A stretch of DNA of 64,000 nt from Maricaulis sp036231565 (GTDB taxonomy: Bacteria; Pseudomonadota; Alphaproteobacteria; Caulobacterales; Maricaulaceae): NCBI GenBank assembly GCA_036231565.1, contig JAZAHA010000013.1, forward strand, positions 1-64,000, given 5' to 3'. Shown in pieces: positions 35,401 to 43,583 of the stretch (position 1 is the first letter of the stretch; each line of letters starts with the position of its first letter). The position numbers and the translations under genes are program-made. Under the pieces are notes generated by a model, which searched no databases, was not told where the DNA came from, and saw only the letters and a list, made by a program, of their open reading frames with translations.

Positions 35401-35677
35401 CCTCTTCCGCCCCGTATCGACCCTCGACGCCCCGCGTCTGCACGCCGGCAACCAGATGCGATTCGGCCAACAATTGATGGCCCGTCACCAGGGCAAAGCG
35501 CGACAAGGCAGGGCCCAGCGGTCCGGCCGGAATATCGAAGCTGAAAGCAGCGGGCGTAGCGGCTTGCGTGTCCTGTGCCACCGCGCAGGCGTGCGGCGTC
35601 ATCACCGGGAGCAGCGCACCGAGGATGGCTGCCCGGACGCCTTTCATCCTGACCGATGTCCTGCCACTGAAACGCAT
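32486..35677 (-). CDS. TonB-dependent receptor/transducer with STN domain
   Basis: This 1063-residue receptor has a signal peptide, an STN (secretin/TonB short N-terminal) domain at about residues 45-100 (FDIPAGPLGPALSRFALVTGHQLL, then VEGRYGAEEGLERLL), a plug with LRGLGTTRTLVLIDGRR and VEISTGGASAVYGSDAIAGVVNF, and a barrel ending in Trp (YAGVRARW). STN domains signal through FecR to FecI-type sigma factors, both encoded directly upstream. The ATG at 35677 follows GAGGTGCGGGG. The ligand is not evident; there are no siderophore genes here. Confidence 0.9.
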   Translation of the reverse strand: MRFSGRTSVRMKGVRAAILGALLPVMTPHACAVAQDTQAATPAAFSFDIPAGPLGPALSRFALVTGHQLLAESHLVAGVQTRGVEGRYGAEEGLERLLAGTGLEFSTVDARTHVLGRRAEEPGPDAAREAQAGVIRLSGHRAGVDLAEMPVASAYIDPQEVILVTGSRFERAGRAAVLPVQVIGRAALETSGAIEIGEMIASQSPATLEFSNASTHLSAQNAGLSSIGLRGLGTTRTLVLIDGRRTVANSGNASRFGSDTIPAEFVERVEISTGGASAVYGSDAIAGVVNFVLIDDLEGGRLLAQAGMTQDGGGQYHVLSATQGWRFGDGRGRLLINATRDRMRRIGAEERDWARVPVSLSSDGKTLEADLSSYTPGGRFIGYDFWYDETGLRTGFDIGTDGYDTRVFATISVPRERDLLALKLDYDFDGGVSAYFTGLFSHSESLSTREAQTAYYNERFGLDNQRIGMIPVDHPFVPEPIRQAALSEGLSGITWRRRFSELGEEYRQNDRTTQRFWAGLQGEAGIWSWDVALGHGRYDQDQLRSGEVNYAHIRNALDIEADPANPGSYRCVSAAARAAGCAPLDMFGVNAISADAADYIRATDRLEVEVEQWTLGGSAVGDVALPDGRIVSVAWGLEHRIDSQRTRGDAAALNRETGYVGVPDLDAVGHASEVFAEALVPVVPDRFDVTAAVRLAHYDIDRVGLVGSYRLGGVWSASDALAFRGQVSRAQRAPSLTELYSGPRGDYDTVSDPCHGVTATSSGQLAENCRSEPGIARAIAEDGIYEQTITSVYAPNTGNPALEEERSDAVTLGLVFTPVRAEELSLSVDVYDIRVSGAISSLSSQALLSECYGAPVAISANRYCADIERGETGQLLEMQNRVANLNEIRSAGADVTLDYAWQMSPSSIWAGDWDLRILYTYTDRLEQVFEGSDGEVSRSVWDGEVGAPHHRWTARLGVTRGPWLMQWRVRYEGAAVDGHDRAAKANAEDMLFLEIDPWMQHDLHVRYLAGADGRLQIFGGINNVFYDYGPFLPSGTESGGRRNFSPGYDAAGRRFYAGVRARW

Positions 35678-35795
35678 CCCCGCACCTCGACACGGGGACG
35701 CCCGATCCCCCTCATGTGACAACTTGCCAGAAGCGATGTGGCATCGCTGTTACCGAAATGTCGCATTGCTGCCGGAAGATGCACGTGCAAGCCAG

Positions 35796-36842
35796 TCAGG
35801 GTTGTATGTTTCCGTCGGACGCGTGGATCCGGATGCCGTCGCCGACCCGCTCGATACGCAGCGACTCGGTTGCCGACAGGGCCGCCAGGAAAGCCTCGCT
35901 GTCGGACGGGTCGAAGGAACCGTTGATCTGCAGTTCGCCCAGATCCGCGTCAGCAAAGGCGATGTCGAGATCGTTGTAGCGGCGGAATTCGCTCACCACT
36001 TCGCTCAGGCGGCGTCCGTCGAACACAAGCCGGCCCTGACGCCAGGCTGTTGCGGCGACGACATCGACCCGCGCCGGCTCGGGCGCCGGTTCGCCCGGCA
36101 CCAGCTCGACCTGGTCGCCGGCCCGCAGCAGCGCCGCCGAAGCCGGACCGCTTTCGATCCGCGTCTGCACCAGGCCCTCGACCACCGTCACGACGGTGCG
36201 GCCGTCATCGCGCGAATAGACGTTGAACGCGGTCCCCACGGCCCGCACTTCATGCCCGCCCACCTCGACGATGAAGGGGCGCGAGGGATCGTGCGAAACC
36301 TCGAACAGGGCCTCGCCCGCCTCCAGCATGACCCGACGCTCTTCCGCCACAAACGCGGTGGTCACCCGGGAGCCGGTGTTCAGTGTCATCACCGACCCGT
36401 CCGGCAGGGCGATTTCCTGGCGGTCACCCCGGGCCGTGGAATAGGTCTCCAGAGCCGCCAGCTGCACCGGCGCATCGCTGTCCGCCGCCCGGCCCCCGCC
36501 CAGCATGCCTGTCCACACAGGCAGGGCGATTGCCAGGGCGAGCATCGCCGCCATGCCGATCACGGCCGGCACGATCCAGGCCGGACGGCCGGGCGCCTCT
36601 TGCGCCGCCAGTTCCGCCTCGGTCGCCGCAATCAGATCGTCCGCCCAGTCGCTGCCACGGGCGGCATCAATCATGCCCTCGAGCTCGAGACAGGCATTGA
36701 GTGCCGCCTGGTGCTGCGGATCGGCCTGCAGCCAGGCTTCAAGCTCGGCTTCGGCGGCCGAATCCAGCGCGCGTTCGGCGAGCAGGCGTTCGGCCCAGGC
36801 AGAAGCGGTGTCGAAGATATTCATATCGCGATCAGCCGGCAT
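35796..36842 (-). CDS. FecR-type anti-sigma regulator
   Basis: This 348-residue inner-membrane protein has an N-terminal cytoplasmic DUF4880-like domain (AWLQADPQHQAAL), one TM segment (about 93-112), a FecR domain (DGSVMTLNTGSRVTTAF, GEALFEVSHDPSRPFIVEVGGHEVRAVGTAFNVY) and a C-terminal DUF4974/STN-like domain (LSEVVSEFRRYNDLDIAF). It relays receptor occupancy to the sigma factor. Its start overlaps the sigma gene stop (ATGCCGGCTGA), and it is followed after 118 bases by the STN receptor. Confidence 0.9.
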   Translation of the reverse strand: MPADRDMNIFDTASAWAERLLAERALDSAAEAELEAWLQADPQHQAALNACLELEGMIDAARGSDWADDLIAATEAELAAQEAPGRPAWIVPAVIGMAAMLALAIALPVWTGMLGGGRAADSDAPVQLAALETYSTARGDRQEIALPDGSVMTLNTGSRVTTAFVAEERRVMLEAGEALFEVSHDPSRPFIVEVGGHEVRAVGTAFNVYSRDDGRTVVTVVEGLVQTRIESGPASAALLRAGDQVELVPGEPAPEPARVDVVAATAWRQGRLVFDGRRLSEVVSEFRRYNDLDIAFADADLGELQINGSFDPSDSEAFLAALSATESLRIERVGDGIRIHASDGNIQP

Positions 36843-37410
36843 CGTTCGCCGCCCTTGCTGTATCCCCGTTCCCGTCCGGCATCCCCTGGAGATGCTCGGC
36901 CAGACGCGCCATGCCGCGCTGAACGTGTTTCTTGACCATGTGGATCGAAATGCCCATCCGCTCTGCGGCCTGCTGATAGGTCATCCCCTTCAGCTTGCAA
37001 AGCACGAAGGCGTGCCGGCATTTCGGCGGCAGCAGCCCGATTGCCTCGGACAGGGCCGCGCGCCGGGCCGTGTCACGCTCTTCATCCGTTATGGTGTCCG
37101 AAGGTGATGCGAATGGGGCAATAACGTCACTGTAATGATGCGCCACCGCAGCAGAATGGCGCCGCACCGTATTGCAGTGCCGCAGATGATTGCGCGCGAG
37201 ATTGGTCGCGATCGTCGTGACAAAGGCGCCCTCATTTCTCACGGGTCCGGTATCGCCGTCGACCTCGAGCAGGCGCTCGAACGCGGCCTGGGTGATATCG
37301 TCCGCGTCCTGAGCATTACCGACAATGCGCCACACGATCCAGCGTACGCGCCGCCCATGCACGCGATACAACTCTTCCACATTTACGGCATCATTGACGG
37401 CCGCCACCAT
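36832..37410 (-). CDS. FecI-type ECF sigma factor
   Basis: This 192-residue sigma factor has region 2 (YRVHGRRVRWIVWRIVGNAQDADDITQAAFERLLE) and region 4 (LSEAIGLLPPKCRHAFVLCKLKGMTYQQAAERMGISIHMVKKHVQRGMARL). This is the usual iron-starvation-like ECF class acting with FecR and an STN receptor. GGGGAAG precedes the ATG. It should drive the receptor genes downstream. The inducing substrate need not be iron; in Caulobacter-like bacteria such trios often serve carbohydrate or peptide uptake. Confidence 0.9.
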   Translation of the reverse strand: MVAAVNDAVNVEELYRVHGRRVRWIVWRIVGNAQDADDITQAAFERLLEVDGDTGPVRNEGAFVTTIATNLARNHLRHCNTVRRHSAAVAHHYSDVIAPFASPSDTITDEERDTARRAALSEAIGLLPPKCRHAFVLCKLKGMTYQQAAERMGISIHMVKKHVQRGMARLAEHLQGMPDGNGDTARAANDAG

Positions 37411-37549
37411 TCTTACGCTTCCCCGCAGCCGGCCGCCCCCTCTGGCGCCCTGTCCCAGGACAGTCCGGCATGCTCTCCCAGAGCCGTTTCACACGCAAGG
37501 TACCCGATCCGGAGCGTCACGTGTCTCATATCGAATGCGGGGAAGTCTG

Positions 37550-38956
37550 TCAGTCGACGGACGGGTCCGTCTCGCGCGCTGCCCGCGCCGCGGCGATCAC
37601 AGCATCGACCTGCTCGCCGGCCAGGCCGATATAGGTTTCCGGATCCAGCAGGGCCTCGATCTCCGCTTCGCTCAGAGCGCCCCGGATGACCGCATTGCCC
37701 ATCGCCGCCTCGCGAAGCCCGGCACCGCTTTCATGCGCCTCGGCCGCCAGATCGCGGATCAGTTCCTCCGCCTCGGTCCGGCCGATATGCGGCGCCAGTG
37801 CGAACACGAAACGCTGCGACAGGATCCAGCCGCCGGAGCGATCCAGATTGCGGCGCATCGCTTCGGCATCGACATGCAGCCGCCCCACAAGCCGGTTCGC
37901 CGCAGACAGCATGTCCTCGGCCTCGATCGACAGCTCGCCGATAGCGTTATTGGGCCGCGAAGTGTTGTCGCGCTCGAAGACATTGATCATGTCGTCCGCA
38001 ACGATGTCCGACAGTGCGGGAACGGTCCGGGAATAGTGGATCAGCGCCTCGGACAGGGATGGATTATTCTTGTGCGGCATGGTGCTCGATCCGACAGCCG
38101 TGCTGCTGCGCTGTTCGATAACCTCCGCGATATCGGTCATCTGCAACAGGAAAACCTCCTGCCCCACCCGCCCATAAAAGCGGGCAAGCAGACCCAGGCT
38201 GACCGCATATTCGGCAAACACATCGCGCGAGGCGTGCCAGTCATCGGCATAGGGTTCTGACAGGCCCAGCTCTTCACCGAACCGGCGCTCGACCGCCCTC
38301 GCCCGGTCACCCAGGCCGACATAGCTGCCCACCGCACCCTTCATGATGGCCGACCGCTCGACCCGGTCGAGCAGGTCTGTCAGGCGCTCGATATGGCGGC
38401 GGTTCTCACCGATCCAGCCGGAAACCTTCTTGCCGAATGTGATCGGCAGGGCGTGCTGGCCCAGCGTGCGGCCGATCATCGGCGTGTCACGGTGTGTCTC
38501 GGCAAGATCGATCAATTCCAGCTCGATCGCCCGCAGATCCTCGATCAGTAGCAGGATCGACCGGCGCACCTGCAGGATCGCCGCCGTGTCGTAGATATCG
38601 ACCGTGGTCGCGCCATAGTGGAGATAGTTGGCCGCATCAGCATCGAGCGATCGCGAAAACACATTGAGGAAGGCCACCATGCGGTGGCGGACGATCGCAT
38701 ACTCTTCCGCCAGCGCCTCAGCCGGAACCGCTTCCGGCCGCGCTGCAGCCGTGATCGCATCGGCCGCCGATTGCGGGATCACCCCTTCGGCCGCCTGGGC
38801 GCGCGCCAGAGCGGCTTCGATCTCCAGCACATAGGCGTTCAGCCGTGCATCCGAGAAAACATCCTCAATGCTCCCAGACTGTGCGCCTGCGGCGCCGGGA
38901 GCCAATCCCGCGAACAGGATGACCGCAGCACGGGCTGCCTGCCGCAGGCGGCTCAC
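37550..38956 (-). CDS. Exported adenylosuccinate-lyase-family lyase
   Basis: This 468-residue protein belongs to the fumarase/aspartase/adenylosuccinate lyase superfamily. It has HYGATTVD (113-120), GRTLGQHALP (162-171) and the signature GSSTMPHKNNP (289-299), close to the ASL and 3-carboxymuconate cycloisomerase branch. It begins with a signal peptide (MSRLRQAARAAVILFAGLAPGAAGAQ), which is very unusual for this normally cytoplasmic superfamily. The gene overlaps the preceding double TetR gene by 4 bases (ATGA). The product is probably periplasmic and acts on an unknown substituted succinate or lactone. Confidence 0.82.
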   Translation of the reverse strand: MSRLRQAARAAVILFAGLAPGAAGAQSGSIEDVFSDARLNAYVLEIEAALARAQAAEGVIPQSAADAITAAARPEAVPAEALAEEYAIVRHRMVAFLNVFSRSLDADAANYLHYGATTVDIYDTAAILQVRRSILLLIEDLRAIELELIDLAETHRDTPMIGRTLGQHALPITFGKKVSGWIGENRRHIERLTDLLDRVERSAIMKGAVGSYVGLGDRARAVERRFGEELGLSEPYADDWHASRDVFAEYAVSLGLLARFYGRVGQEVFLLQMTDIAEVIEQRSSTAVGSSTMPHKNNPSLSEALIHYSRTVPALSDIVADDMINVFERDNTSRPNNAIGELSIEAEDMLSAANRLVGRLHVDAEAMRRNLDRSGGWILSQRFVFALAPHIGRTEAEELIRDLAAEAHESGAGLREAAMGNAVIRGALSEAEIEALLDPETYIGLAGEQVDAVIAAARAARETDPSVD

Positions 38957-40257
38957 TGTTCGGCCCCCAGACCACGCATCAGGATGTAGACATAGTCGAT
39001 GGTCGCGGTGAGCGGGTCTTCGGATATCCGCCAGTCGGTGAAGCTGTTAGCGGCCGCAATCGTGTAGCCGCCATTCAGGAACACGGCATGCGTAAGAATG
39101 CGCTCGGCCGCCTGGATATCCACCGGCCGCGCCTCACCTGCATCAACGGCATGTTCAAGCGCATCCCCGAAGCGGCGGGCGATGTTGCGCAGCCTGGCCG
39201 CGTGCCGGCGCTGGCGCGCCTCCGGCAGGGCCGCTGCCAGCGAGGGCCTCAGCAGCGGCGTGACACCGCTGGCCTGCTGGTAGATCAGATCGCGAATGGC
39301 GTGCTCGATCACGCCGAGCCCGGACCGCCCATCGCCCTCAGCCCGATCCAGCGCCTGCTCGACAGCCGTGAAGGAGCGTTCGAGACATTGCTCCAGCAGC
39401 TGCTCCTTGTCCGGGATGTGATAATAAAAAGCGCCCCGGGTGACCCCGAGCGAGGCAGCGACTTCCGACAGGGCAACGCCACCAAATCCCTTCTTGTTGA
39501 AAAAGCGCGTGCCAGCCTTGAGGAAGGCTTCCCGCTTCATGCGATTGCGCGCTTCCCGGTCAAAGACCTGCGGCACGCCGACATCGGGTATTCCGGGCTG
39601 AAGAGGCGCCGGCTGCCACTCGCCGCCCGCCGTGAGACCGCCGGCGAGGATTTCCAGCAGCGTGTCTGCCGCCGTGTCGATATTCCAGTCACGCTTGCGC
39701 CGCGGCCAGGAGCCTATCCAGTCGAGAAGCTCGAAAACCAGGAAGGTTGCCGGTTCGGGCCGGCCGAGCGGTGCCCCGCTTTCGCGCGCCCAGCTGGCGA
39801 TCATGTCATTGACGTCCGAGACGCAGCGCGACAGCTCCGCAGCAATGCTGGCATGGAGTTCATCCCCAAGCGCATCAAGGTCATTGATCGCCGCGAGATT
39901 GTGCCGCCGACCTTCAGACACGGCCCGCATGTGGTCTGCAAAGACCTCGAAGAGTTTACGCAGCTGGGCGGCGGCGCCATCCGCTGTGCGGGCGATCTCC
40001 ACCGCTTCGGCCAAGGCTCTCGCCGCCGCACGATAGACTTCTCCGGCGAGATCTTCCTTGGACGCGAAATAATAGCTGATACCCGTCTTCGTCAGCCCGA
40101 GATCCCCGGCGATATCCTCGAGCCGCGTCGCGTGGACACCTTCCGCATCGAAACGCCTCGCCGCCGCCGACAGGATGGCTGCCTCCTTGCGCTGGCGTTC
40201 CTGTTCGCGCGAAAATGGCGAAGAATGATCGGGAAAATCCGGACGGAGTACGCTCAT
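38953..40257 (-). CDS. Tandem double TetR-family regulator
   Basis: This 434-residue protein contains two complete TetR DNA-binding domains. The first is at about residues 22-70 (AARRFDAEGVHATRLEDIAGDLGLTKTGISYYFASKEDL). The second is at about 240-290 (GTRFFNKKGFGGVALSEVAASLGVTRGAFYYHIPDKEQL). Each is followed by its own helical ligand-binding domain. Such fusions occur near aromatic and lipid degradation genes in alphaproteobacteria. It overlaps the exported lyase gene by 4 bases, so the two are cotranscribed. The ligand and target are unknown. Confidence 0.88.
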   Translation of the reverse strand: MSVLRPDFPDHSSPFSREQERQRKEAAILSAAARRFDAEGVHATRLEDIAGDLGLTKTGISYYFASKEDLAGEVYRAAARALAEAVEIARTADGAAAQLRKLFEVFADHMRAVSEGRRHNLAAINDLDALGDELHASIAAELSRCVSDVNDMIASWARESGAPLGRPEPATFLVFELLDWIGSWPRRKRDWNIDTAADTLLEILAGGLTAGGEWQPAPLQPGIPDVGVPQVFDREARNRMKREAFLKAGTRFFNKKGFGGVALSEVAASLGVTRGAFYYHIPDKEQLLEQCLERSFTAVEQALDRAEGDGRSGLGVIEHAIRDLIYQQASGVTPLLRPSLAAALPEARQRRHAARLRNIARRFGDALEHAVDAGEARPVDIQAAERILTHAVFLNGGYTIAAANSFTDWRISEDPLTATIDYVYILMRGLGAEQ

Positions 40258-40603
40258 AGATCGTGCCTCTTTCCTCAGAGTACGGGACCGGAAAAGATTG
40301 GCCCCGCGGGAATTTGCGACACGCTACCGCGCCGACAGCCCGCCTTGCTCTCCCCCATACAAGCCCAGCCCGGCATCGCTGACAAGCCCGAAGGAAGGCA
40401 ATTTGAACGACGTGTACGTTTTTTATTGACACCGTCCGAACTTCGCCGTCACTGTCACGGAAACGCTAAAATGCGGGGAGGGTAGCATGAAATCCAGGGC
40501 ACGCTCGAAGTGTGACCAGTTCGCCCGTATGCACAGCAACCGGGCGATCTAGCACGCCTTCCATCCAGCCTGCCCTCCCGGCCCGAATCCGGACCGTACT
40601 CTC
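40258..40603. other. Divergent intergenic region between TetR and hydrolase genes
   Basis: This 346-bp gap should hold promoters in both directions. Near 40405-40435 there is an AT-rich stretch with AACG and CGTT arms separated by 7 bases, a possible weak operator. A 21-codon frame at 40487-40552 (MKSRARSKCDQFARMHSNRAI) has a purine-rich stretch ahead, but I cannot support it as a gene. Confidence 0.4.
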
Positions 40604-41518
40604 ATGCGCCTTTCACACATTATCATGCTCACCATCCTGTCTGCGATGGCCGGAAATGCCGTTGCGCAGAGCCCCGACGCGAGCCTCGCCGTCCCTACAG
40701 GCCGCGCCTCGCTCATATATTCCGGATGGGGAGGCCCCGACCTCACGGTCGAGACCTATCGCCCAGAGAACCTGCCAGCTGACGCCCCCATCCTCTTCGT
40801 CATGCACGGAGTCAACCGGAACCCCGACGACTATCGCGACGCATGGATCGGCCTGGCTGAAGCCTGCGGGCTGGCGATCATTGCGCCCGGATTTGATCGG
40901 GACAGCTTTCCGGGGTCTTCCGGATATAATCTGGGTGAGCCTCTGCCAGGCACGGTTCCGGTCTCTGCCTTCGATGCCATCGAGCCCCTGTTCACCACCA
41001 TGCGTGCCGGACTGGGCTCGACGCGCAGCGGGTATTCGATATTCGGACATTCTGCGGGAGCGCAATTCGTCCATCGTTTCCTGATGCTGACGCCGGACAC
41101 GCATGTCGAGGCCGCGGTTGTCGCCAATGCAGGCTGGTACACCTGGCCCGATACCTCGGTTGAATGGCCGTACGGGTTTGCCGATGCGCCGCGAACCCCG
41201 CTCGCGCCGGGCGATATCGCCGCCCTGCCGGTCACCCTGCTTCTGGGCGAAGCCGACAATGACCCGGATGCGTCCAATCTGCGCCAGACCCCCGAAGCCC
41301 GGGCCCAGGGCGCACACCGGTTCGAGCGAGGTCTGAATACCGCCGCGCTGGTGGAGCAACTCGCCGCCGACGCAGGACTGGAGCACGGATGGGCCGTCGC
41401 GACGGTGCCCGGCGTGGCCCACGACAATACCCGGATGGCGCCCGCCGCGGTCCGCCATCTTGTTCCCGAGCACATCCACAATACGACGGCCTGCCGGCTT
41501 GCCACGAACGGAGACTGA
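40604..41518 (+). CDS. Exported alpha/beta hydrolase
   Basis: This 304-residue protein has a signal peptide (MRLSHIIMLTILSAMAGNAVAQ) and an alpha/beta-hydrolase fold. VMHGVNRNPDDYRD is the oxyanion region and nucleophile elbow GHSAGAQF holds the Ser. A LGEADNDP segment probably supplies the Asp, and the His is in VPGVAHDN. It resembles polyhydroxyalkanoate-depolymerase/feruloyl-esterase-like LpqC relatives. It is directly followed by a DASS transporter, so it may release an organic acid that is then imported. The substrate is a guess. Confidence 0.78.
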   Translation: MRLSHIIMLTILSAMAGNAVAQSPDASLAVPTGRASLIYSGWGGPDLTVETYRPENLPADAPILFVMHGVNRNPDDYRDAWIGLAEACGLAIIAPGFDRDSFPGSSGYNLGEPLPGTVPVSAFDAIEPLFTTMRAGLGSTRSGYSIFGHSAGAQFVHRFLMLTPDTHVEAAVVANAGWYTWPDTSVEWPYGFADAPRTPLAPGDIAALPVTLLLGEADNDPDASNLRQTPEARAQGAHRFERGLNTAALVEQLAADAGLEHGWAVATVPGVAHDNTRMAPAAVRHLVPEHIHNTTACRLATNGD

Positions 41519-41519
41519 C

Positions 41520-42989
41520 ATGACTGACGCGACGCATGACGACGCGCCCGCCCTCTATCAGCGTATCGGGTTGGCTGCCGGTCCCCTGGCCGCAATCCTG
41601 ATCGGTCTCTTTCTGCGCCCGGAAGGCCTGTCGAGCGAAGGCGTATTCGTTGCCGCGATCGGCACCTGGATGGCGATCTGGTGGGCGACAGAAGCCATTC
41701 CGGTGGCAATCACGGCCTTTCTGCCGCTGGTGCTGTTTCCCATTCTGGGCGTCTCGACGATCGGCGAGATCTCGTCGCCCTATGCCCACCCGATCATCTA
41801 TCTCTTCTTCGGCGGCTTTGTCGTGGCGCTGGCCATCGAACGGTGCGGTCTCCACCGCCGCATCGCGCTCGGCGTTTTTCGCATGGTCGGAACCAATGCC
41901 CGCGCACTCGTCGGTGGGTTCATGCTCGCCGCGGCGATCGTCAGCATGTGGATTTCCAACACCTCGACGACGCTGATGCTGCTGCCCATCGCGGTTTCCG
42001 TGGTCACGGTGATCGGCGAGACCATGCCGGATCTGGATGTTCGCCAGCGGAGCAATTTCTCGATCGCGCTGCTGCTCGGGCTCGCCTATGGCGCCACGCT
42101 GGGCGGGGTCGCCACGCTCGTCGGTACGCCGCCGAACGCATTTATGGTCGGCTTCATGGCCGACAGCTATGGCGTCGAGGTCGACTTCGCCCGCTGGATG
42201 CTGGTCGGCGTTCCGGTCAGCGCCGCGCTGCTCCCGATTGCCTGGCTGACGCTCACCCGCATCATCTTTCCCGTCAGCTTTACCGCATCCGCTGATGCGA
42301 TGAAGCATATCGGCCAGATGCGCACCGCGCTCGGCCCGATGAGCACAGCCGAAATGCGCACAGCCATGCTGTTCGCCTTTCTGGTGATCGGCTGGGTCGG
42401 TCGCGGCTTCCTGTCGGGCGTGCCGGTGATCGGCTCGATCTCCGACACGGGCGTGGCCATGATCGCTGCGGTCGCCGCCTTCCTCATCCCGTCCGGCAAG
42501 GACGGAAAGGCGCTCATGGTCTGGGAAGATATGGGCAAGCTGCCCTGGGGCGTGCTGATCCTGTTCGGCGGCGGTCTGGCGCTGGCCTCCGCCGTCGCCA
42601 GTTCCGGCCTGGCGCTCTGGCTGGGCGAACAGCTGGCTCCGCTCGGCGCCCTGAACCTCGCCCTGCTGGTCATCGTCGCCACGGCAATGGTCATCTTCCT
42701 GACCGAACTGACCAGCAATCTGGCAACCACCGCAACCTTCCTGCCGGTCATCGCCGCGATCGCCGTGGAAACCGGTCAGGATCCGCTGGTCTTCGTCATT
42801 CCGGTCACACTGGCGGCCAGCTGCGCCTTCATGCTGCCGGTGGCGACGCCGCCCAACGCTATCGTGTTCAGCTCGGGCCTGGTCTCAATCCCGCACATGG
42901 CCCGGGCGGGCTTCCTTCTGAACATCGTCGCCATCGCCGTCCTGGCCATGGCCGCACTCTGGCTCTCGCCGGTCGTGTTCGGAGGGTAG
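41520..42989 (+). CDS. DASS (SLC13) family sodium/dicarboxylate symporter
   Basis: This 489-residue membrane transporter has about 11-13 membrane segments. The two signature re-entrant hairpins of the family are visible as MWISNTSTTLMLLPIA and LTSNLATTATFLPV (SNT-type motifs for Na+ and carboxylate), with the conserved ATPPNAIVFSSG near the end. The ATG at 41520 lies one base past the hydrolase stop, and GGAGA is upstream. The usual cargo is C4-dicarboxylate or citrate; sulfate-like anions are possible. Confidence 0.9.
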   Translation: MTDATHDDAPALYQRIGLAAGPLAAILIGLFLRPEGLSSEGVFVAAIGTWMAIWWATEAIPVAITAFLPLVLFPILGVSTIGEISSPYAHPIIYLFFGGFVVALAIERCGLHRRIALGVFRMVGTNARALVGGFMLAAAIVSMWISNTSTTLMLLPIAVSVVTVIGETMPDLDVRQRSNFSIALLLGLAYGATLGGVATLVGTPPNAFMVGFMADSYGVEVDFARWMLVGVPVSAALLPIAWLTLTRIIFPVSFTASADAMKHIGQMRTALGPMSTAEMRTAMLFAFLVIGWVGRGFLSGVPVIGSISDTGVAMIAAVAAFLIPSGKDGKALMVWEDMGKLPWGVLILFGGGLALASAVASSGLALWLGEQLAPLGALNLALLVIVATAMVIFLTELTSNLATTATFLPVIAAIAVETGQDPLVFVIPVTLAASCAFMLPVATPPNAIVFSSGLVSIPHMARAGFLLNIVAIAVLAMAALWLSPVVFGG

Positions 42990-43030
42990 AGACGCGAGTG
43001 GCGCGGGCCCTCAGGCGCCGCACCTCGTCA

Positions 43031-43570
43031 CTAGAACCGGCTGTAGGACAGGTCTTCCTTGCCGCGCTTGCCCATCACCATTTTGGGGTCGTCGGGATTG
43101 AACAGGCCCAGGCACCAGGTCTCGTTGGCCGGGGCGTCGCGGTTCCAGTCGAAGGCCATCTTGCGGTGGGCGATCCGCCAGACCCCGTCGCGGCGCTCGA
43201 AGCGGTCGGCCAGCCGGCCGCCGGTCAGCGTGTCATGCGCCTGGCCCGACTTGTCATCGAAACGGGCGAAGGTCAGCACATAACTTTCGACCCAGGCTGT
43301 CTCGCCATCGTCCGAGAACTCGACGTGGACATTGCTGACATAGTGCGCCATCGGATGGCTCAGCTTGGCAAGACGCTCGACAGCACCCAGCACGTATTCG
43401 TGCGCCGGTCCCTTGTAGGTGCTGCCGTGCTCCTCGATCGCGTCGGCGTGATAGCAGGACAGGAGCAGGTCGGCGTCGGCCCGGTCCACACCCCGGGCAT
43501 AGCGCGCGAGGACGTCCTGGATGTCCTGTTTGGCGATCAGGGTCTCAAGCGTGTTCGGCGGATAGCTCAT
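43031..43570 (-). CDS. SnoaL_4/BaiE-like protein
   Basis: This 179-residue cytoplasmic protein has the NTF2-like cone fold: the family pattern KQDIQDVLARYARGVDRADADLLLSCYHADAIEEHG and late FERRDGVWRIAHRKMAFDWN. The group includes bile-acid 7-alpha-dehydratase and polyketide cyclase relatives. Its near paralogue lies at 53865-54425. The ATG at 43570 follows CGGAGA; the upstream frame overlaps the next gene. It is the last gene of the minus-strand unit that starts with the CoA ligase. Confidence 0.85.
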   Translation of the reverse strand: MSYPPNTLETLIAKQDIQDVLARYARGVDRADADLLLSCYHADAIEEHGSTYKGPAHEYVLGAVERLAKLSHPMAHYVSNVHVEFSDDGETAWVESYVLTFARFDDKSGQAHDTLTGGRLADRFERRDGVWRIAHRKMAFDWNRDAPANETWCLGLFNPDDPKMVMGKRGKEDLSYSRF

Positions 43571-43583
43571 GTCCAATCTCCGT

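Noticed and set aside
40487..40552. 21-codon frame upstream of the exported hydrolase
   Set aside because: It has a purine-rich stretch ahead but no hydrophobic or conserved features and no promoter. A leader peptide cannot be excluded.
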